64,000 nucleotides of DNA from the NCBI GenBank assembly GCA_963995525.1, contig OZ023217.1:21813273-21877272 (forward strand), written 5' to 3'. Source of the stretch: Escarpia spicata (lineage: Eukaryota > Annelida > Polychaeta > Sabellida > Siboglinidae). Position numbers and translations under genes: made by a program. The notes under the pieces are model-generated. The model saw nothing but the letters and a program-made list of their open reading frames with translations. It searched no databases and was not told the origin of the DNA. Below are positions 1 through 45,479 of the stretch, in pieces. The stretch's first letter is position 1; every line of letters begins with the position of its first letter.

Positions 1-637
1 TATAATGTACACCCTGCAACGGACGTACACGGAAATTCTGTACAGTTCCACTGCGGAAACGGACACGGAATTTGAGCAAGTACCTCTACGACAGCACCGC
101 CTGGCTGACCAAGAACGGCGCGGTGGCGCTGGCAATGTCACATTCACAACGTCATAAAGCAGGCACATACGTCTTAGCCACGATAGCCCGACTGTATGAC
201 ATGTTGCAGTTCCCACTGACACCACCAAACACATTGGTTCCTGTTGCAATCATCATTGCGACGTCTGTCACCGACCCCTGTCTTCTGCACACAACCAATG
301 CCAGCATCTCGGCATCGACTGCCAGTTTAGTCTTTCTCAGGCAATCGCAGCCTTGTGTTTGTGTCAAGCACCGAAGTTCAGCGATTCCGTTCATTCTGCG
401 ACAACAAAACACAGGATCAGTGACGTCATGACATTTCGCTCCACGTTCTGGTGACCTAGCATGCTACGGCAGCCTCTGCGGTCACCACCATGTGGCATGC
501 ACATGGCTCCTACACCGCCGGGAAATGACGGGTGTAGTGCAAGGGGACGATGCTTCACTGGCGCGGGAATCCACCATATCTAAATAGCATTACCTATCTG
601 GCTGCCTCGCATTCTCTAGACTGTATTTATATTATGG
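1..637 (-). other. 3' flank or 3' UTR of the DYRK1A gene
   Basis: Sequence after the kinase stop codon. I found no minus-strand AATAAA here, so the UTR may run beyond the window edge. It is moderately GC-rich. A possible plus-strand exon at 72-140 is listed separately. Several overlapping open frames exist on both strands, none with recognisable homology. Confidence 0.4.
72..140 (+). CDS. Possible edge exon of an unidentified plus-strand gene
   Basis: One plus-strand frame reads KYLYDSTAWLTKNGAVAL with almost uniformly C- or G-ending codons (CTC TAC GAC AGC ACC GCC TGG CTG ACC AAG AAC GGC), the same codon style as the kinase exons. The frame stays open past 140, but codon quality then drops sharply. 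I see no good donor, and the acceptor is unclear, so the ends are arbitrary. I do not recognise the peptide. It may be the edge of a convergent neighbour gene or chance. Confidence 0.2.
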
Positions 638-28988
<28,351 letters not shown>

Positions 28989-29014
28989 TTATCGTCGTTC
29001 CAAACACAAACATG

Positions 29015-29255
29015 TTCTTACACTACGGTTGTTCTTATATGGCGCAGTATCCAGTCATTAGCACTGCTCAAAATGCTTTATATCTTATTCCCTGGCAGGC
29101 CTGTTCAATCGAACACTATGTTGAGTTCTCTGGGAAGCATTCAGCCACACTGAAATTAATGCATGAAGACTATAAGGTATTCATACACAAATATCCATCA
29201 ATCTATAGCTAGTTACTCATTCATATAGCTGAGTATTCTACACAATGTCGTTACA
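29015..29255 (-). mobile_element. SINE fragment, head missing
   Basis: On the minus strand it ends GACTGGATACTGCGCCATAT AAGAAC, the same tail as the SINE at 60042-60225. Its body (GTGGCTGAATGCTTC, GAACAGGCCTG) matches the body of the SINE at 44800-45135. The tRNA-like head is not present, so it is 5'-truncated. Confidence 0.65.
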
Positions 29256-30042
29256 TTATGGTCATTGCCAACATTGTTGTTACACTAGGGTCTTCATATG
29301 TACACAATCATAACGTTGTTACACCATAAGTGTTGATAACTTGACACTCTCACTGAAGGTACTAAGATATATATAAGTCAGGTTACTTAATACATCTGTA
29401 GGTGGTTTGTGTACATGCACTCATTTTAAAAGTTTGTATGTCAACCCAATTGTTGATTCTGTCTTAAGAATTAACCCCCATATATCACCACAAACATAGC
29501 CATCCAAATGCAAAAAACTGCATTTAAAAAAATAAACTGGTCTTTATTTATAAAATAAAAATGGAACAATTAAAAAAGCGGTCACCACATGTTTTTTTTT
29601 ATGTATACTAGTTGAAGCTCCCATAAATGAAGGCAATGCTCAATAACAATTTACACTCTTTCCTAACCTTCCAACAACACAGGACTGCTTCTTGCTTTCT
29701 GGTGCGTCAAATAATACTAGGAAATCTTGGAAGCAGATGGTCTTAAAAGCACCCAATAACACACGCACACATTCACAAATGCATAAACATGGGCAATTAT
29801 GCATGCACACACAAACGGATTATGCACTGCATAAATAAATATGTTTACTTGTGTGTATACCGCGTGCCCTGATGTTCCACGCACATGCTGAATCTCAATA
29901 TCGTCACCAATCACGCACGACACATCATCAATGACTAAACAATCTCCGGGAAGGCAATAGTTTTTCTGTTTCCCCTGCAAATGCACACACATACACACAG
30001 TCATACATCACGGATGTGTCATTCACTGCGGAATTTACTGCG

Positions 30043-30157
30043 CAAATCTGCTCAGTGAACGTGAGTATGACAAATCTGCTCAGTGAACGTGAGTATGACA
30101 AATCTGCTCAGTGAACGTGAGTATGACAAATCTGCTCAGTGAACGTGAGTATGACAA
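30043..30157. repeat. 28-bp tandem repeat, four copies
   Basis: Four near-identical copies of a unit containing ctgctcagtgaacgtgagta. Located 1.1 kb upstream of the 28746-28963 exon. Confidence 0.93.
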
Positions 30158-30159
30158 AA

Positions 30160-31770
30160 CTGTCAGTGGTCCAGGAAAAAATGAGTGCAAATTCATTGAG
30201 ATGAGCCAATTTATTGTAAAAAATTAGCTAAAAAGTGCAGTGTGTGACTAAGCCTAACCACACTCTATCAGGACTGACAACTCCATAGAGAATCCCCACA
30301 GAACCCTTTCCTCCTGCACCTATCTCCCACTCGGATGACATAACCAGCCTTTGATTCCCGATGCAGCAAGGTGAACAAAACCGAAACGCAATCTGAGATC
30401 TGTATGACAACGGATGTGGCAGTCATCTGTTACTTGGCACTGTATGACTTCATAGTATCTATTCTTGTCACATGCCGATGATACATCACTGCTCACAATG
30501 TACAGCAGCTGACTTGACTAACAGGGGCCTTGTCAGCCAAGTCTCACAAAAACACAGATTCTAGACCTCAGACTACGCACTTACAGGTCTGACAAATCAT
30601 TATGTGTAGATATTTCTAGATCACTCTGGTTAAAATTAACTCTGTTAGTCACCTACGCCAGCCAGTAGAACCAGTGATCGTCTAACATCTAAGACCACTA
30701 ACATCAGTCAGAAATTAACCCAAAACTTTAATATTAAATAAGATAGCAGTATATGTGTGCACGATACAAGCAAGCGACATTAAAATAATTTCTCATTTTG
30801 TGTCACGTCTGGTCTTAAGGAAAACAATTTGGTAACAAAAACTAATATGGTCTATTTGGTGTGTTATCTGTTGTTATCTTATTCAGAGCTGGTTAGCAAC
30901 GCAATTACTAATTACACATTTGAAAGTTTATCGTAGCATATTACACTACATAACAAGGTGTGTTAAAATGGGTCCTGGCATTTTATGGCTCTATTATATA
31001 CTGTCTACATTTGCAACTACAACAACACGCATAGATAGCTACCATAATGGCACCAAATAACAAAAGCAACAACACAGAACCAAGCAGGCCAAAGTTCTGC
31101 TCAATGCAGCAACATCAGGCTCAGTTGATGTTTACACTTGGATTCATGGCCACAACCAGCTATTAGACTGAACATGTTGTAGCCTGCTCAAGGCTGTTGT
31201 GCAAGCCCAGGCATGATTACATGTTCCCACATAACACAACCAACAGTGCTTAACAATCATCTGCTATCATACATGCTCTTATCTTCTTTCTGTGTGATAT
31301 GTGGTGCACAAAAAAAGTGGCACACTAAAACCTGTATAATTAGGCTACTCACAGACTGGGTCAGACTAGCATAAAACCTTAGTTTAGGTCCCTCAGTGAA
31401 TGAACCCCTGAACGCCCCTAGTAGACGACAGTATACAACACCACATGCTATCTTTTTGGGTCTCAAGCTTAGCAATACTTTCAATACTAGAACAAATGCT
31501 GCATTATTTTGAAATTTTAACACAATCGCTTCCGGAATCTGTCCATGTTTGGGTAAATGTATACACTCACATATATATGTATACATGTATGTTTACCTAC
31601 CGTATGGAATCTACACCAGGAGAAGTACGATCCCATGCAAAGAAATGGAACAAAATATGTGGACTCACTAATGCCAGACAAGTCTCTAACAGTCTCACCT
31701 GAACAAGCAACCTTTATTATGGACCGTTATTAACTTTGACTATTTCCATAAAAAATGTCTTCTTAAGTTC
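30160..31770 (-). other. Non-coding stretch, nothing recognised
   Basis: AT-rich, with short unsupported open frames (30228-30410, 31257-31586, 31445-31702). Confidence 0.5.
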
Positions 31771-31773
31771 ATA

Positions 31774-35778
<4,005 letters not shown>

Positions 35779-35779
35779 A

Positions 35780-36515
35780 GGCCAAATAAAATAATACCTG
35801 CGTTTCCGGTAACCCGACCGTCCCTAGTATTTCCGTGCGACCCTATGCTTTTTTTAAGGAAATAATTTTTTTTTTATGATGCAGACCCTCGACCCTTGCG
35901 TCTGATCAAAAACTTTTCTTTTAACATTATATTATATTCCGGCAAGACTATCACACGATCATTCTACATCATAAAAATACAGATAATCATTGCAAAAGTC
36001 CTGAAAAGTAACAAAAATTTACCTTTTGGAACGGAAATTCTGCGATCATTCCAAGTATTGGATGAATTTCCACGTAAATCGTTGCGAAGTGTCAACTGAC
36101 ATAAACAGGGACGCGGGCTGAAGGCGCTAACATAAACCATTTTGTGATAATTGTCTGGTTGTCCGCTAAGCGCATTGAAGACATGTTGTTAATTAAATAT
36201 ACTTCTTGTCACATCGTTAGAACACGCATAAGTGTACAAATTGCAGTTTCAAAACTCAAAGGAATAACAACAGGTTACGCTGGCTCAAAGTAATAATTAT
36301 AGTCTGGGTTTCGTAGTTCTAACAAATTCCGTTGGATGGTGTCATATATGGCGCTAGCTAAAATGGTTGAACAAAAATAATAAAATATTACAATAGGTCT
36401 GCCTACCCTATTTTTTCCCCAATAAAATGTAAAAAAATGTAATGTTTTTCCTACCTATCTACCATATTTTTAAAATCAATGTTACCGGAAACTCAACTAT
36501 GTTTTATTGTGGCCT
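35780..36515. mobile_element. TIR DNA element of unknown superfamily (family C), full copy
   Basis: The left end AGGCCAAATAAAATAATACC ... GTTTCCGGTAAC is mirrored at the right by GTTACCGGAAAC ... GTTTTATTGTGGCCT, an imperfect terminal repeat of about 35 bp. About 735 bp long. The one internal frame (35896-36099) has no recognisable domain. The interior 36205-36380 recurs at 55440-55640. Confidence 0.7.
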
Positions 36516-37750
36516 GAGCAGTGCATTGTTAGCTTCATTATAAATGCTAAAACAACATAATAATGAGTAAAATCAAGGACTATGAGTTACTATTCTAAAA
36601 CCCCCAGAGTCCATCTGTAGGTCAAAATCTGTACATAAGCCACTGTTAAATAGCCATATAACTTCTTCAGACATTGACATAACCTGCCTGGCTTGCATAA
36701 AGGTCAGCTACCGTCTGTCTGATTTTAGTGGCCTTGGCATGTTTACTGTAACATTATCATTGTTGCCTTGGTGAAGTGAAATACCCACAATACCAGACAT
36801 AAACACTTCTAGGAACTCTTTCTAGGAATCCCGGTAATTGATGCAGTTACCAGGCCCTACTGACAATCCAGGCATTGAAGTCGCTCAACTCTTGTCTTGC
36901 GATTGTGCTTCTGGGGAGGTCTTGCTTTGAAGGTGGTGAGCTACCAGATAAAGGGGCAGCTTCAAAGCAGCTCCAAGTGTAGATATCTGCAGATGATATG
37001 GTTGGTTGATATTAGCAGAACCCTGAATCACATCAAACCTATGCAATAGCTTATCGTCTTCTAGCGTACAACTTGTGTGGTTGGCCCTTGTCGTTTACAG
37101 ACTCCCAAATTCAATATTCTATTTACTTGTCATTCGTGGCTCTATGCTCCTTATCCCAGCACGAGACTCGCCTCGATTGTGGTCACGGATTTTTATCTGT
37201 CTTCTTCCATCACTAGTTCTGTTTCATTGCCGTCTTCACCATCCATCCGTCTCTATTCCATCCCATCTCTCACTCTCCACCCCCGCTAATCCCACTAAAT
37301 CTCTCCTAAAACAGTCCTCCAACCATTCATATAATCTTCCTTTTATCCTTCTACCCTCAAACTCCACTCTGCTTATGCTCTCTTTGACAACCCTTCCATC
37401 TCTCTAACATCTAATTGTGTCAGGTAAAGATGTCTGATTCATTTCCACACAGAACGTTTACATGTTGACGACCATCTGTGGGTCTCAGCTTGAAGCCACC
37501 TGTGCTATTATTTCTATTCACAAATATATATATCTGTGCCCACCTGCTTATGCTCACCACACCTGGCAGGCCTTGACCCAGTGAGCCTAACACTGTGCCA
37601 CTATTCCACAATACACTACAGACCGAGTTTATGGCCATGGGCTGGTAGACACAAGAACCCAACAAAGGCACCCAGAAAGGTTTACAACCTGGAGACAAGT
37701 CTAGCACAACCTGAGATGCAAAATGTTTGGGATATAATGTCTCATAATCA

Positions 37751-37751
37751 T

Positions 37752-37792
<41 letters not shown>
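37751..37792. repeat. (CACG)n microsatellite
   Basis: About ten copies of the tetranucleotide gcac running into a short CA tract. Confidence 0.95.
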
Positions 37793-37793
<1 letters not shown>

Positions 37794-38085
37794 TAGCTGA
37801 CTCATAGCACTAGCTAATCTATCATCTCAGTGCACTAGCTAACTCATTGTCTCCTTGCACTAGCTAAATCATCACCTCCTTGCTCTAACTAACCAACCCA
37901 TCATCTCATTGCACTAGCTAACTCAACAATTAATTGCACTAGCTAATCCATCATCTCATTGCACTAGCGAATCCATCATCTCCTTGCAATAGCTAGCCTA
38001 TCATCTCCTTACTCTAGCTAACTCATCATCTCATTGCATTAGCTAACTCATCCTCTCATTGCACTAGCTAACTTGCTATGTGTCA
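37793..38085. repeat. Minisatellite of about 25 bp, about 11 copies
   Basis: Diverged units built on catctcattgcactagctaa. Spacing between successive TAGCT words is 25 bp where measured. It abuts the CACG microsatellite. Confidence 0.9.
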
Positions 38086-39985
38086 TAGTTTTTGTCACAC
38101 GCCACCAAGAAAAGAAGCTGAGATACGGCAATAAAAACAGGATACTGACCTACCAGCAACTTGGACAGTGGACCCATCATTATCACCTCAGCTAAATAAA
38201 GTTGGAACAGTGGCAAAAGGGCTCAAAATTAATGGGCACAAAGAGCAAATTGCGCCGCTTACTGCCTTACTGATACAGTGATATTTTCACACAAAGTGTG
38301 GCTGTAGCCGGCTAGACCACACTTTTACAACAATCACTGTGAACATCAACATTTACACTCATATTGCAGAAATACATATTAGAAACAAAACCATACAAAC
38401 TGCTATTCTCAAAGAATGTCCTCACACTAAACAACTAGGAATACTAGAATACTTCACACCTACTCATTAATTAGTCACAGAAATGTTACATGACCTCATG
38501 TAGCCTGTGTTTGCATAACTCTGTGAAAACGTTATGCTACACTTTTAATAAATTGAACAAGTACTTGCTTTTACAAGCTGTGTCAATTTTGATCCCTGGG
38601 CCACATTTAAAAGTACAAATTCATGTCATGCTTTCAAATTTTCAATGCAGATTTTATTTCGGACTTCAACTCAACATTTTTGCAATGTTTACCAACTAAC
38701 ACATGTTTGCATCTGTGTATAACAAGTATTCTCTCATCTCATTCTTACTCAACGACATATAAATAAGTATCCCGCCACGTACCAAGATAACACTTGAGAA
38801 ACTGCTAGGCTACTTTCTGTGCAGTGTTGCCTGTGAAATGTCAACGAAGTGTTCACCTTTGATACCTCAGTTTGCAAATAACAAACAAGTACATTCTTTG
38901 GCCTGCTCCTAGACTCCCAGCATGCACTGTGTATGCATCCAGTCCTATGTACAGATTGATTAATTATATCATGCATTAAGTAGACTGCTTGACAAAGCAC
39001 CTAACTAGTGTATAAATTCTTGGTTTTGATAAGAAAGCTAACTGTCATCATGAATATCTCGAGCAGTTGCTTTATATAACCTCCTGTTAATAGGTGGGAA
39101 AACTAAAATAACTATTAGATTGTAACCAGAACACAACCTATTTACACCCCAGAGCATATAACTGTAAGTAATTATCACCTGAATTATAGTGATCGATAAG
39201 CTATGTGTTCAATGAACTGAATAGCAGAAGTTAAACACACCTACCCTGGTACTTCATGTGACTGACAAGAAAATATGTGAATGAACGTTACTTGGGGGGC
39301 TGCATTTGTACAAATTTGCAACAGTGACACATTGTAACAGGAAATTCTAAGCACTAAATTAAAATACGCAAAACACCTCACACCCATAAAGATGACCTAC
39401 TTTGGCTTTATTTTCCCGACATTCTGAGCTAAAACAGAATGCTAACATGACTGTTTACAGGCATGCCTGCACTCCATGGTCCACACAAGGGAACTATATT
39501 TAGTACAACTGACTGGCTACAGTTTCAAGTAGGGAGCTAAGGTTAGACTGGTCTGTCATGATACTCAGAAAACAAACATCACCTAATCGGCAGAGGAAAT
39601 ATATGCGGACAGCTTCGGAAAGTACAATTCTACATACAAATTTAGACAAAACAGGCATTCATTCATAACCACGATAGCTAATACGTGCATTTTGAAAACC
39701 GAGAATCTGGGCATTTGTAAATGACTGTTAATCAGATGGCGCCAATTTTAAATGCGCGGCAGCCGCTGGCAAGTCTATAGACTGTCTTGACATGACACTT
39801 GAGACTACAGAGACTAAAATAACTGAAAATAATCGATTCTTGTGTAACTGCCTCTCTTTGGCCCGGCCTGGAAGACACAATATGCTCCACTGCCTACTAA
39901 ACAAATCTGGCTATTTATGTCAAGGCAATGCTCAGTCTAGACTCTTTGATTATGCGCACCAGCTGGGGCAGACTGTGTACAGTGG
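38086..39985 (-). other. Non-coding stretch, nothing recognised
   Basis: AT-rich. Short frames at 38490-38699, 38749-39000 and 39792-39992 have no family match. Confidence 0.5.
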
Positions 39986-39987
39986 CA

Positions 39988-40175
39988 CTTGAGGGGGATG
40001 GAAGCCACAGGGCATGAGGGGGCACTGAGGGAGCCTGAGGGGAGGACTGAGGGAAGGACTGAAATGATACTGAGGGGATGACTGAGGGGACGACTGAAAT
40101 GATACTGAGGGGAGAACTGAGGGAAGGTCTAAGAGAGTCCTGAGAGAGCACTGAGGGAGCCTGAGGGGAGGACTA
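39988..40175. repeat. Purine-rich degenerate tandem repeat
   Basis: Words GAGGGGA(G/T)GACTGAGGG and GACTGAAATGATACTGAGGG are repeated in a mixed order. The strand is about 80 percent purine, so it could form triplex DNA. Open frames here are artefacts. Confidence 0.8.
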
Positions 40176-40979
40176 AAGAGGTACTGATGAAGCACCGCGA
40201 GTGTTTCAGCATGGACTTGTTCAGTTAGAAATATAATGCAGAATAATCCCAAACGCGTTTAATCAAACTAAGACATTATCACATTTTGCCAGTTAAACAA
40301 TCTGGCTGTGCTTCCACCCAGAATAAAGTTAGTCTACCTGGAATGTCTTACACCAGAATGTCTACTTATACCTGACATTTCTCTAAAAAGGGAAGTGGAT
40401 GTATATGGATGTTTAGTTGGGGTAGATATCCCAGATGGAAGACATAAAACTATCAGATTGCCTCATAACTGACTGACCATTAGAATGAGTACCACCTTGT
40501 GATGGGACATGGTTCAATGTTGCCAAGACACTCGCACTCCATGCATCACCGCACTCCACACATCACCAACACTATGATGCGTCAGTCACACCCCAGTGAC
40601 CCCGACACTAGATGCCAGTGTGATGTATTAGTCACGTTCCAGCGACCAGCCGCTGCATGCCATTTCAATCAGTCATGTCTTGGTGAATCACTGTACACCA
40701 CTGTCATTGACCATAGGCGACCCTATGAACACTACTCTTTGATATGGAATCAACTCACATACATGTGTGCTTATTCAACATGAATGGTGCACCACAAAAT
40801 ATGTAATCAAGTGATCGCCAGATAGCTACATGCTGTTGTAATAGTCAATTGCTGTTTCATCACAAAATAGTTTTCACTACTGGCTGCCTTGTTCGAATAG
40901 GTCAGTGTGCCACAGCAGTAGGAAGTAACGACTCTACTGAGTCTACACAGACATCAAGAAAAACTATAATTTACTATAA

Positions 40980-41805
40980 TCTAGACACAGCCAATAACCT
41001 ACTCTAGAGTAGACCCCAGGACACAATCAATAACCTATTCTAGTCTAGATACCAAGATATAACCAATAACCTACTCTAGTCTAGACACCAATACATAATC
41101 AATAACCTACTCTAGACACCAAGACAACCAATAACCTACTCTAGTATAGACACCAGGACACAACCAAAGACCTACTCTACTCTAGACACCAAGACATAAC
41201 CAATAACCTACTCTAGCCTAGACACCAAGACATAACCAATAACCTACTCTAGTCTAGACACCAAGACATAACCAATAACCTACTCTAGTCTAGACACCAA
41301 TACACAACCAATAACCTACTCTACTCTAGACACTAAGACATAACCAATAACCTACTCTAGTCTTGATACCAAAACATAACCAATAACTTACTCAACACCA
41401 AGGCACGACCAATAACCTACTCTAGTCTAGACACCAAGACACAACCAATAACCAACTCTAGTCTAGACACCAAGAAACAACCAATAACCTACTCTAGTCT
41501 AGACACCAAGACATAACCAATAACCTTCTCGACACTAAGACATAACCAATAACCTTCTCGATACCAAGACATAACCAATAACCTACTCTAGACACCAAGA
41601 CACAACCAATAACCTACTCTAGACACCAAGACACAACCAGTAACCTAGTCTAGACACAAGCAATAACCTACTCTATATACGAAGACAGTTCAATACACGA
41701 CCAATAACTTACTCTAGATACAAAGACACACCAATAACCTAATCTAGTAGTCACCAAGACACAACCAATGATCTACTCTAGTCCAGACCAAACACCAATA
41801 ATCTA
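40980..41805. repeat. 36-bp minisatellite, about 20 copies
   Basis: The unit contains caataacctactctagtcta followed by gacaccaagacataac. Shorter units lack one CTAGT block. The right end decays into single diverged copies. Confidence 0.95.
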
Positions 41806-41835
41806 CTCCAGTCTTGCACTCCGAAGGGATAAATT

Positions 41836-41862
41836 CCCCCACCCCACCCCACCCCCCACCCC
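41836..41862 (-). other. C-run cluster (minus-strand G-quadruplex motif)
   Basis: CCCCCACCCCACCCCACCCC with a further CCCACCCC, a textbook quadruplex or i-motif pattern directly beside the 36-bp array. Confidence 0.6.
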
Positions 41863-43505
41863 TTAAGCACAATCATGATCACCATAATACATAACATTTG
41901 ATAATGGATAACAAAACACCCTTACAGAACGATGTAAAAAACAAGTGAACTATGGTGAACAACTATTGGAAATAAAACTGGTTTACTAAGTATAAAAATG
42001 CATGAAAAGAACAATAATTCTGGTGTCCCGTTTTCGTACTAATTAACGAGTTGTCCCCAAAAGACTGGGCCATGAGATGAAATCATTGATCCCAGGTTAG
42101 ACAGAGGTCTATCTACTGACATACATGTTGTACAGCCCCAGGCAATGACACAATGGTCCACAACTACAGTGTAAACAAACTGCACCTTGTGCCAACAGGC
42201 CCAAGTCAAAGGTTATCTCCCAATCAATGCTGTAGGGCTACAAGATGGTTTGTCTGTTCTCAGTAATCCAAGGGTGACAGCTATTACCCTCTTCACGGAA
42301 GCTTCATTTGGTGTCTCTGGTGTAGTACATAAGGTCCAAGTAAATTACTCTTACACTCCGTTTTGAAGACATACTTTCAAACGTTAAATCTTGTTAATCG
42401 TTTTTATGACATAATTTCAAATGTAAAATCGTTTTAAAAACTGTACACTAATAATTAGTTCACACTCCCAAGGAATGAATACATGATTTCAAATTGATTA
42501 ATAGTTTCCACTAAAATTACTTTCACATCACAGTTTTGAAGACGTCATTTCAAATGTTAAATCTTGTTATAATAACAAATGGCTTATAAGACAACATCAG
42601 GGGAAGCCATTTACACAAATATTTGTCAAGGTGCAAACATTTATCAACATAACGGCACACTCACCTAGTTAGACTACTGACAACCATATCAACATTGACA
42701 CTGATTGTGCGAATGAATATTCTATGTCATAAATAACCATGTGTGTACACGTTAACTATGTTTAATTGATTTAGAACTAATTTAATGACTGTTACTAAAC
42801 ACAACTGCATGCCCCAAGCACTTTGTAACAGTGACAGAACAAAAACACGAGCATTTGTTTTTTCGTTCATCCATGTTCCGTAGCAACATGTTTTATTCCT
42901 GGCCTCGGTAAATTACTCATAAAATGTCACACACAAAAATAGACATCCGGATAATCTAGTTCAATCCTGCGAAGCTCACCTAAAATAGATATTCATTCCG
43001 ATGTTATGCTCACAATATCCATTATGGCGTTCACCACCTGCTGAGGATATTATTGGAACAATCAGACTGGTCATTCATTGCAATTGCACACATCTGACCA
43101 AATAACATGTAAAAATGGTAGTGTATCATCACAATTTTGACACTTCTGCTAGGCGTTTTATGTAAGGACAAATGAAAGTGGCAGAAACTGGCCAGTGTCT
43201 CATCTTGACATCTGTCCCCATGTGGTGCGAGCTAATGGCCAATGTTCTAGTCACCACATGCCCTGTGTGTGATTGCAGTTGTGCTATTTATAGTACTCTG
43301 CGTGGATACTGTGTAAGCGGCCTAACTGCAGCAGGTGCTCCTGTCAGGGCAGAGGCGGTTCACTTGTACCTCTGTTATTGTACTGCCTACACAAAGCACA
43401 CTGTATGTAGACACACTCATTTGCTCGCACAAACACGTGCATATGCTTACAACCGCCAGTAGCTCACTCTCTCTGTTAAGTTGAACCCATTCTAACCCAA
43501 CCCCT
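41863..43505 (-). other. Non-coding stretch, nothing recognised
   Basis: 42350-42560 holds three loose copies of a 'caaatgttaaatcttgtt' motif. The rest shows nothing. Confidence 0.4.
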
Positions 43506-43509
43506 ATAA

Positions 43510-44056
43510 ATATTTTCCCACCTACTGCTGACATTAGAACCTGGTCCAACAGTCCCTATTTCCCACTTAAATGCTGGCATTAGAACTTATTCCAACACTG
43601 TCCCTATTTCCCACCTACTGCTGGCTTTAGTTCCTGTTCCAACACAGTCCCTATTACCCACGTATTGCTGGCATTAGAACATGTTCCAGCCCTGTCCCTA
43701 TTTCCCACGTACAGCTGGCTTTAGGGCCTGTTCCAACACTGTCTCTATTTCGCACGTACTGCTGGCATTAGAACATATTCCAGCACTGTCCCCATTTCCC
43801 ACGTACTGCTGGCTTTAGGGCCTGTTCCAACACAGTCCATATTTCCCACTTAAATGCTGGCATTCGAACTTGTTCCAATACTGTCCCTATTTCCCACGTA
43901 CTGCTAGCTTTAGGGCCTGTTCCAACACTGTCCCTATTTCCCATGTACTGCTGGCATTAGAACATGTTCAGCACTGTCCCTATTTCCCACGTACTGCTGG
44001 CTTTAAGGCCTGTTCCAACACAGTCCCTATTTCCCATGTACTGCTGGCATTAGAAA
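43510..44056. repeat. 47-bp minisatellite with a two-unit higher-order pattern
   Basis: About twelve units of the form tgctggcNtt...tccctatttcccacgtac. Type 1 has 'ctggcattagaacatgttcc' and type 2 has 'ctggctttagggcctgttcc'. The types alternate strictly along the array, so the real repeat is a dimer of about 94 bp. Confidence 0.93.
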
Positions 44057-44799
44057 TCCAAATTGTACGCAAACAACCTTAGATCCAGTTCAGAGAAAAG
44101 GAGAGAGAGAAAAGGGGAGGAACAAACACCAATACCTGTATATAGATCTGTGTTTGTAAACAAGTGTTTGTACAAGTATATTTTATAGTTTTGGAATTAA
44201 CTTGAAGAATACTTTGAGACGTATCTAGTTTTTACATTGGCTTCCATCCCAAACAGACCCATGCATTTACAAAGCATGCATGCGTGTATGTATCTGGAAA
44301 GACAAACTAAGATGACAAAGAAACCACCCATTTTCATATAGTTTACAGCGAAGAAGGTTCTAGGCATTGGAAAGGAAAATAATGGACCACCCAGCAAGGC
44401 CCCGAAGCACCTGTATTCAAGCCACAGCTAGCCTGGGTCGGACTGCAAGGATGAGAGCAAGGAACAGTGCCTATGTTCATGGAGTACTTACTTAGTGGTA
44501 CTGGAGATGCCAGTAGCAGTATCCCAGTGAAGCCAGATACCCTGTGTGCAAGCTGGCATTTCATGACACAAATACATCATCAATAATTTCCCAAGATGGC
44601 TCCACCAACACGTTCTATTTGTGGATTAACAACAAATTATGAGTGACCTAAACAGTGTAGTTTTACTACACACAGAATACGACTAATGACCAACATTTAT
44701 ACAAGAGTAGGTCACTGTGCGGAATGTACTGAAATTAGGATCATGACTCAACAGCTGGTAGATGCCCAAGACCGTCTCACTCACTCCTATAGGGCAAAA

Positions 44800-45135
44800 A
44801 GGTAAAACTATATACTGTATAGTACAGTATCCAATTCTTAGAATGACTTTAAGTGCATTAAATATACTTCACCTCATGGAAGGCCTGTTCATTCACACAC
44901 CATCTCACCTTCTCTGAGAGTGTGAAGCATTCAGCCATGCTGCAACTACTGCACAAAGAATATTCATACACATAGCCACAACTGTCTATATCCAGATACT
45001 CATTCATACAGCCGAGTGAACTGGAGGAACGTCACGTGGAGAAAAAATTACCCAAACTTTGAAAGAGCAACAAGAGGATCTGAACCTGGTTTCTCTCGAC
45101 TGAGAAGTTCTAACCACTATGCTGTGCCCTGTGTA
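44800..45135 (-). mobile_element. tRNA-derived SINE
   Basis: On the minus strand the head reads AGTGGTTAGAACTTCTCAG (A-box-like) and, 30 bases on, GGTTCAGATCC (B-box-like). The body (GTGGCTGAATGCTTC-like block, GAACAGGCC) matches 29015-29255. It ends in a decayed tail, GAATTGGATACTGTACTATA. Likely silent and old. Confidence 0.7.
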
Positions 45136-45404
45136 AGTCTATGGACTAGTAGGGCTGTTGGTTTGTAGAATGTGGCACCATGAGTTATCACAAGTGCCTA
45201 AGAACCGTCCTACTCATGCACTCATCAACATGACTGAATCACTCAGGTCTGTAGACTACTAGTGTCAGACCATCAGGTGGGTTCAAGAGTGTTACATTAG
45301 TCTCCAGTGGGTCTACAACACAGGTACAATTGGCAGTGGGTCTGTGGAGCATTGGGTCTATAAGCAAGTAGGTTTATGTATCTGTGTGAGAGCAGGTCTA
45401 TGGG

Positions 45405-45478
45405 TCTGTGATAGTAGGTCTGTGGGTCTGTGGGTCTGTGGGTCTGTGGGTCTGTGGGTCTGTGGGTCTGTGGGTCAG
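45405..45478. repeat. 8-bp tandem repeat GGTCTGTG, about 8-9 copies
   Basis: A perfect run of gggtctgt units between 45414 and 45474 with diverged GGTCTGTGG words for 100 bp before it. Confidence 0.95.
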
Positions 45479-45479
45479 T

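Noticed and set aside
152..412. 86-codon minus-strand frame beyond the kinase stop
   Set aside because: No homology, codons unlike the kinase exons. Probably 3' UTR.
43870..44082. Plus-strand frame with a repeated 'VPISHVLLALE' pattern
   Set aside because: Translation of the 47-bp minisatellite.
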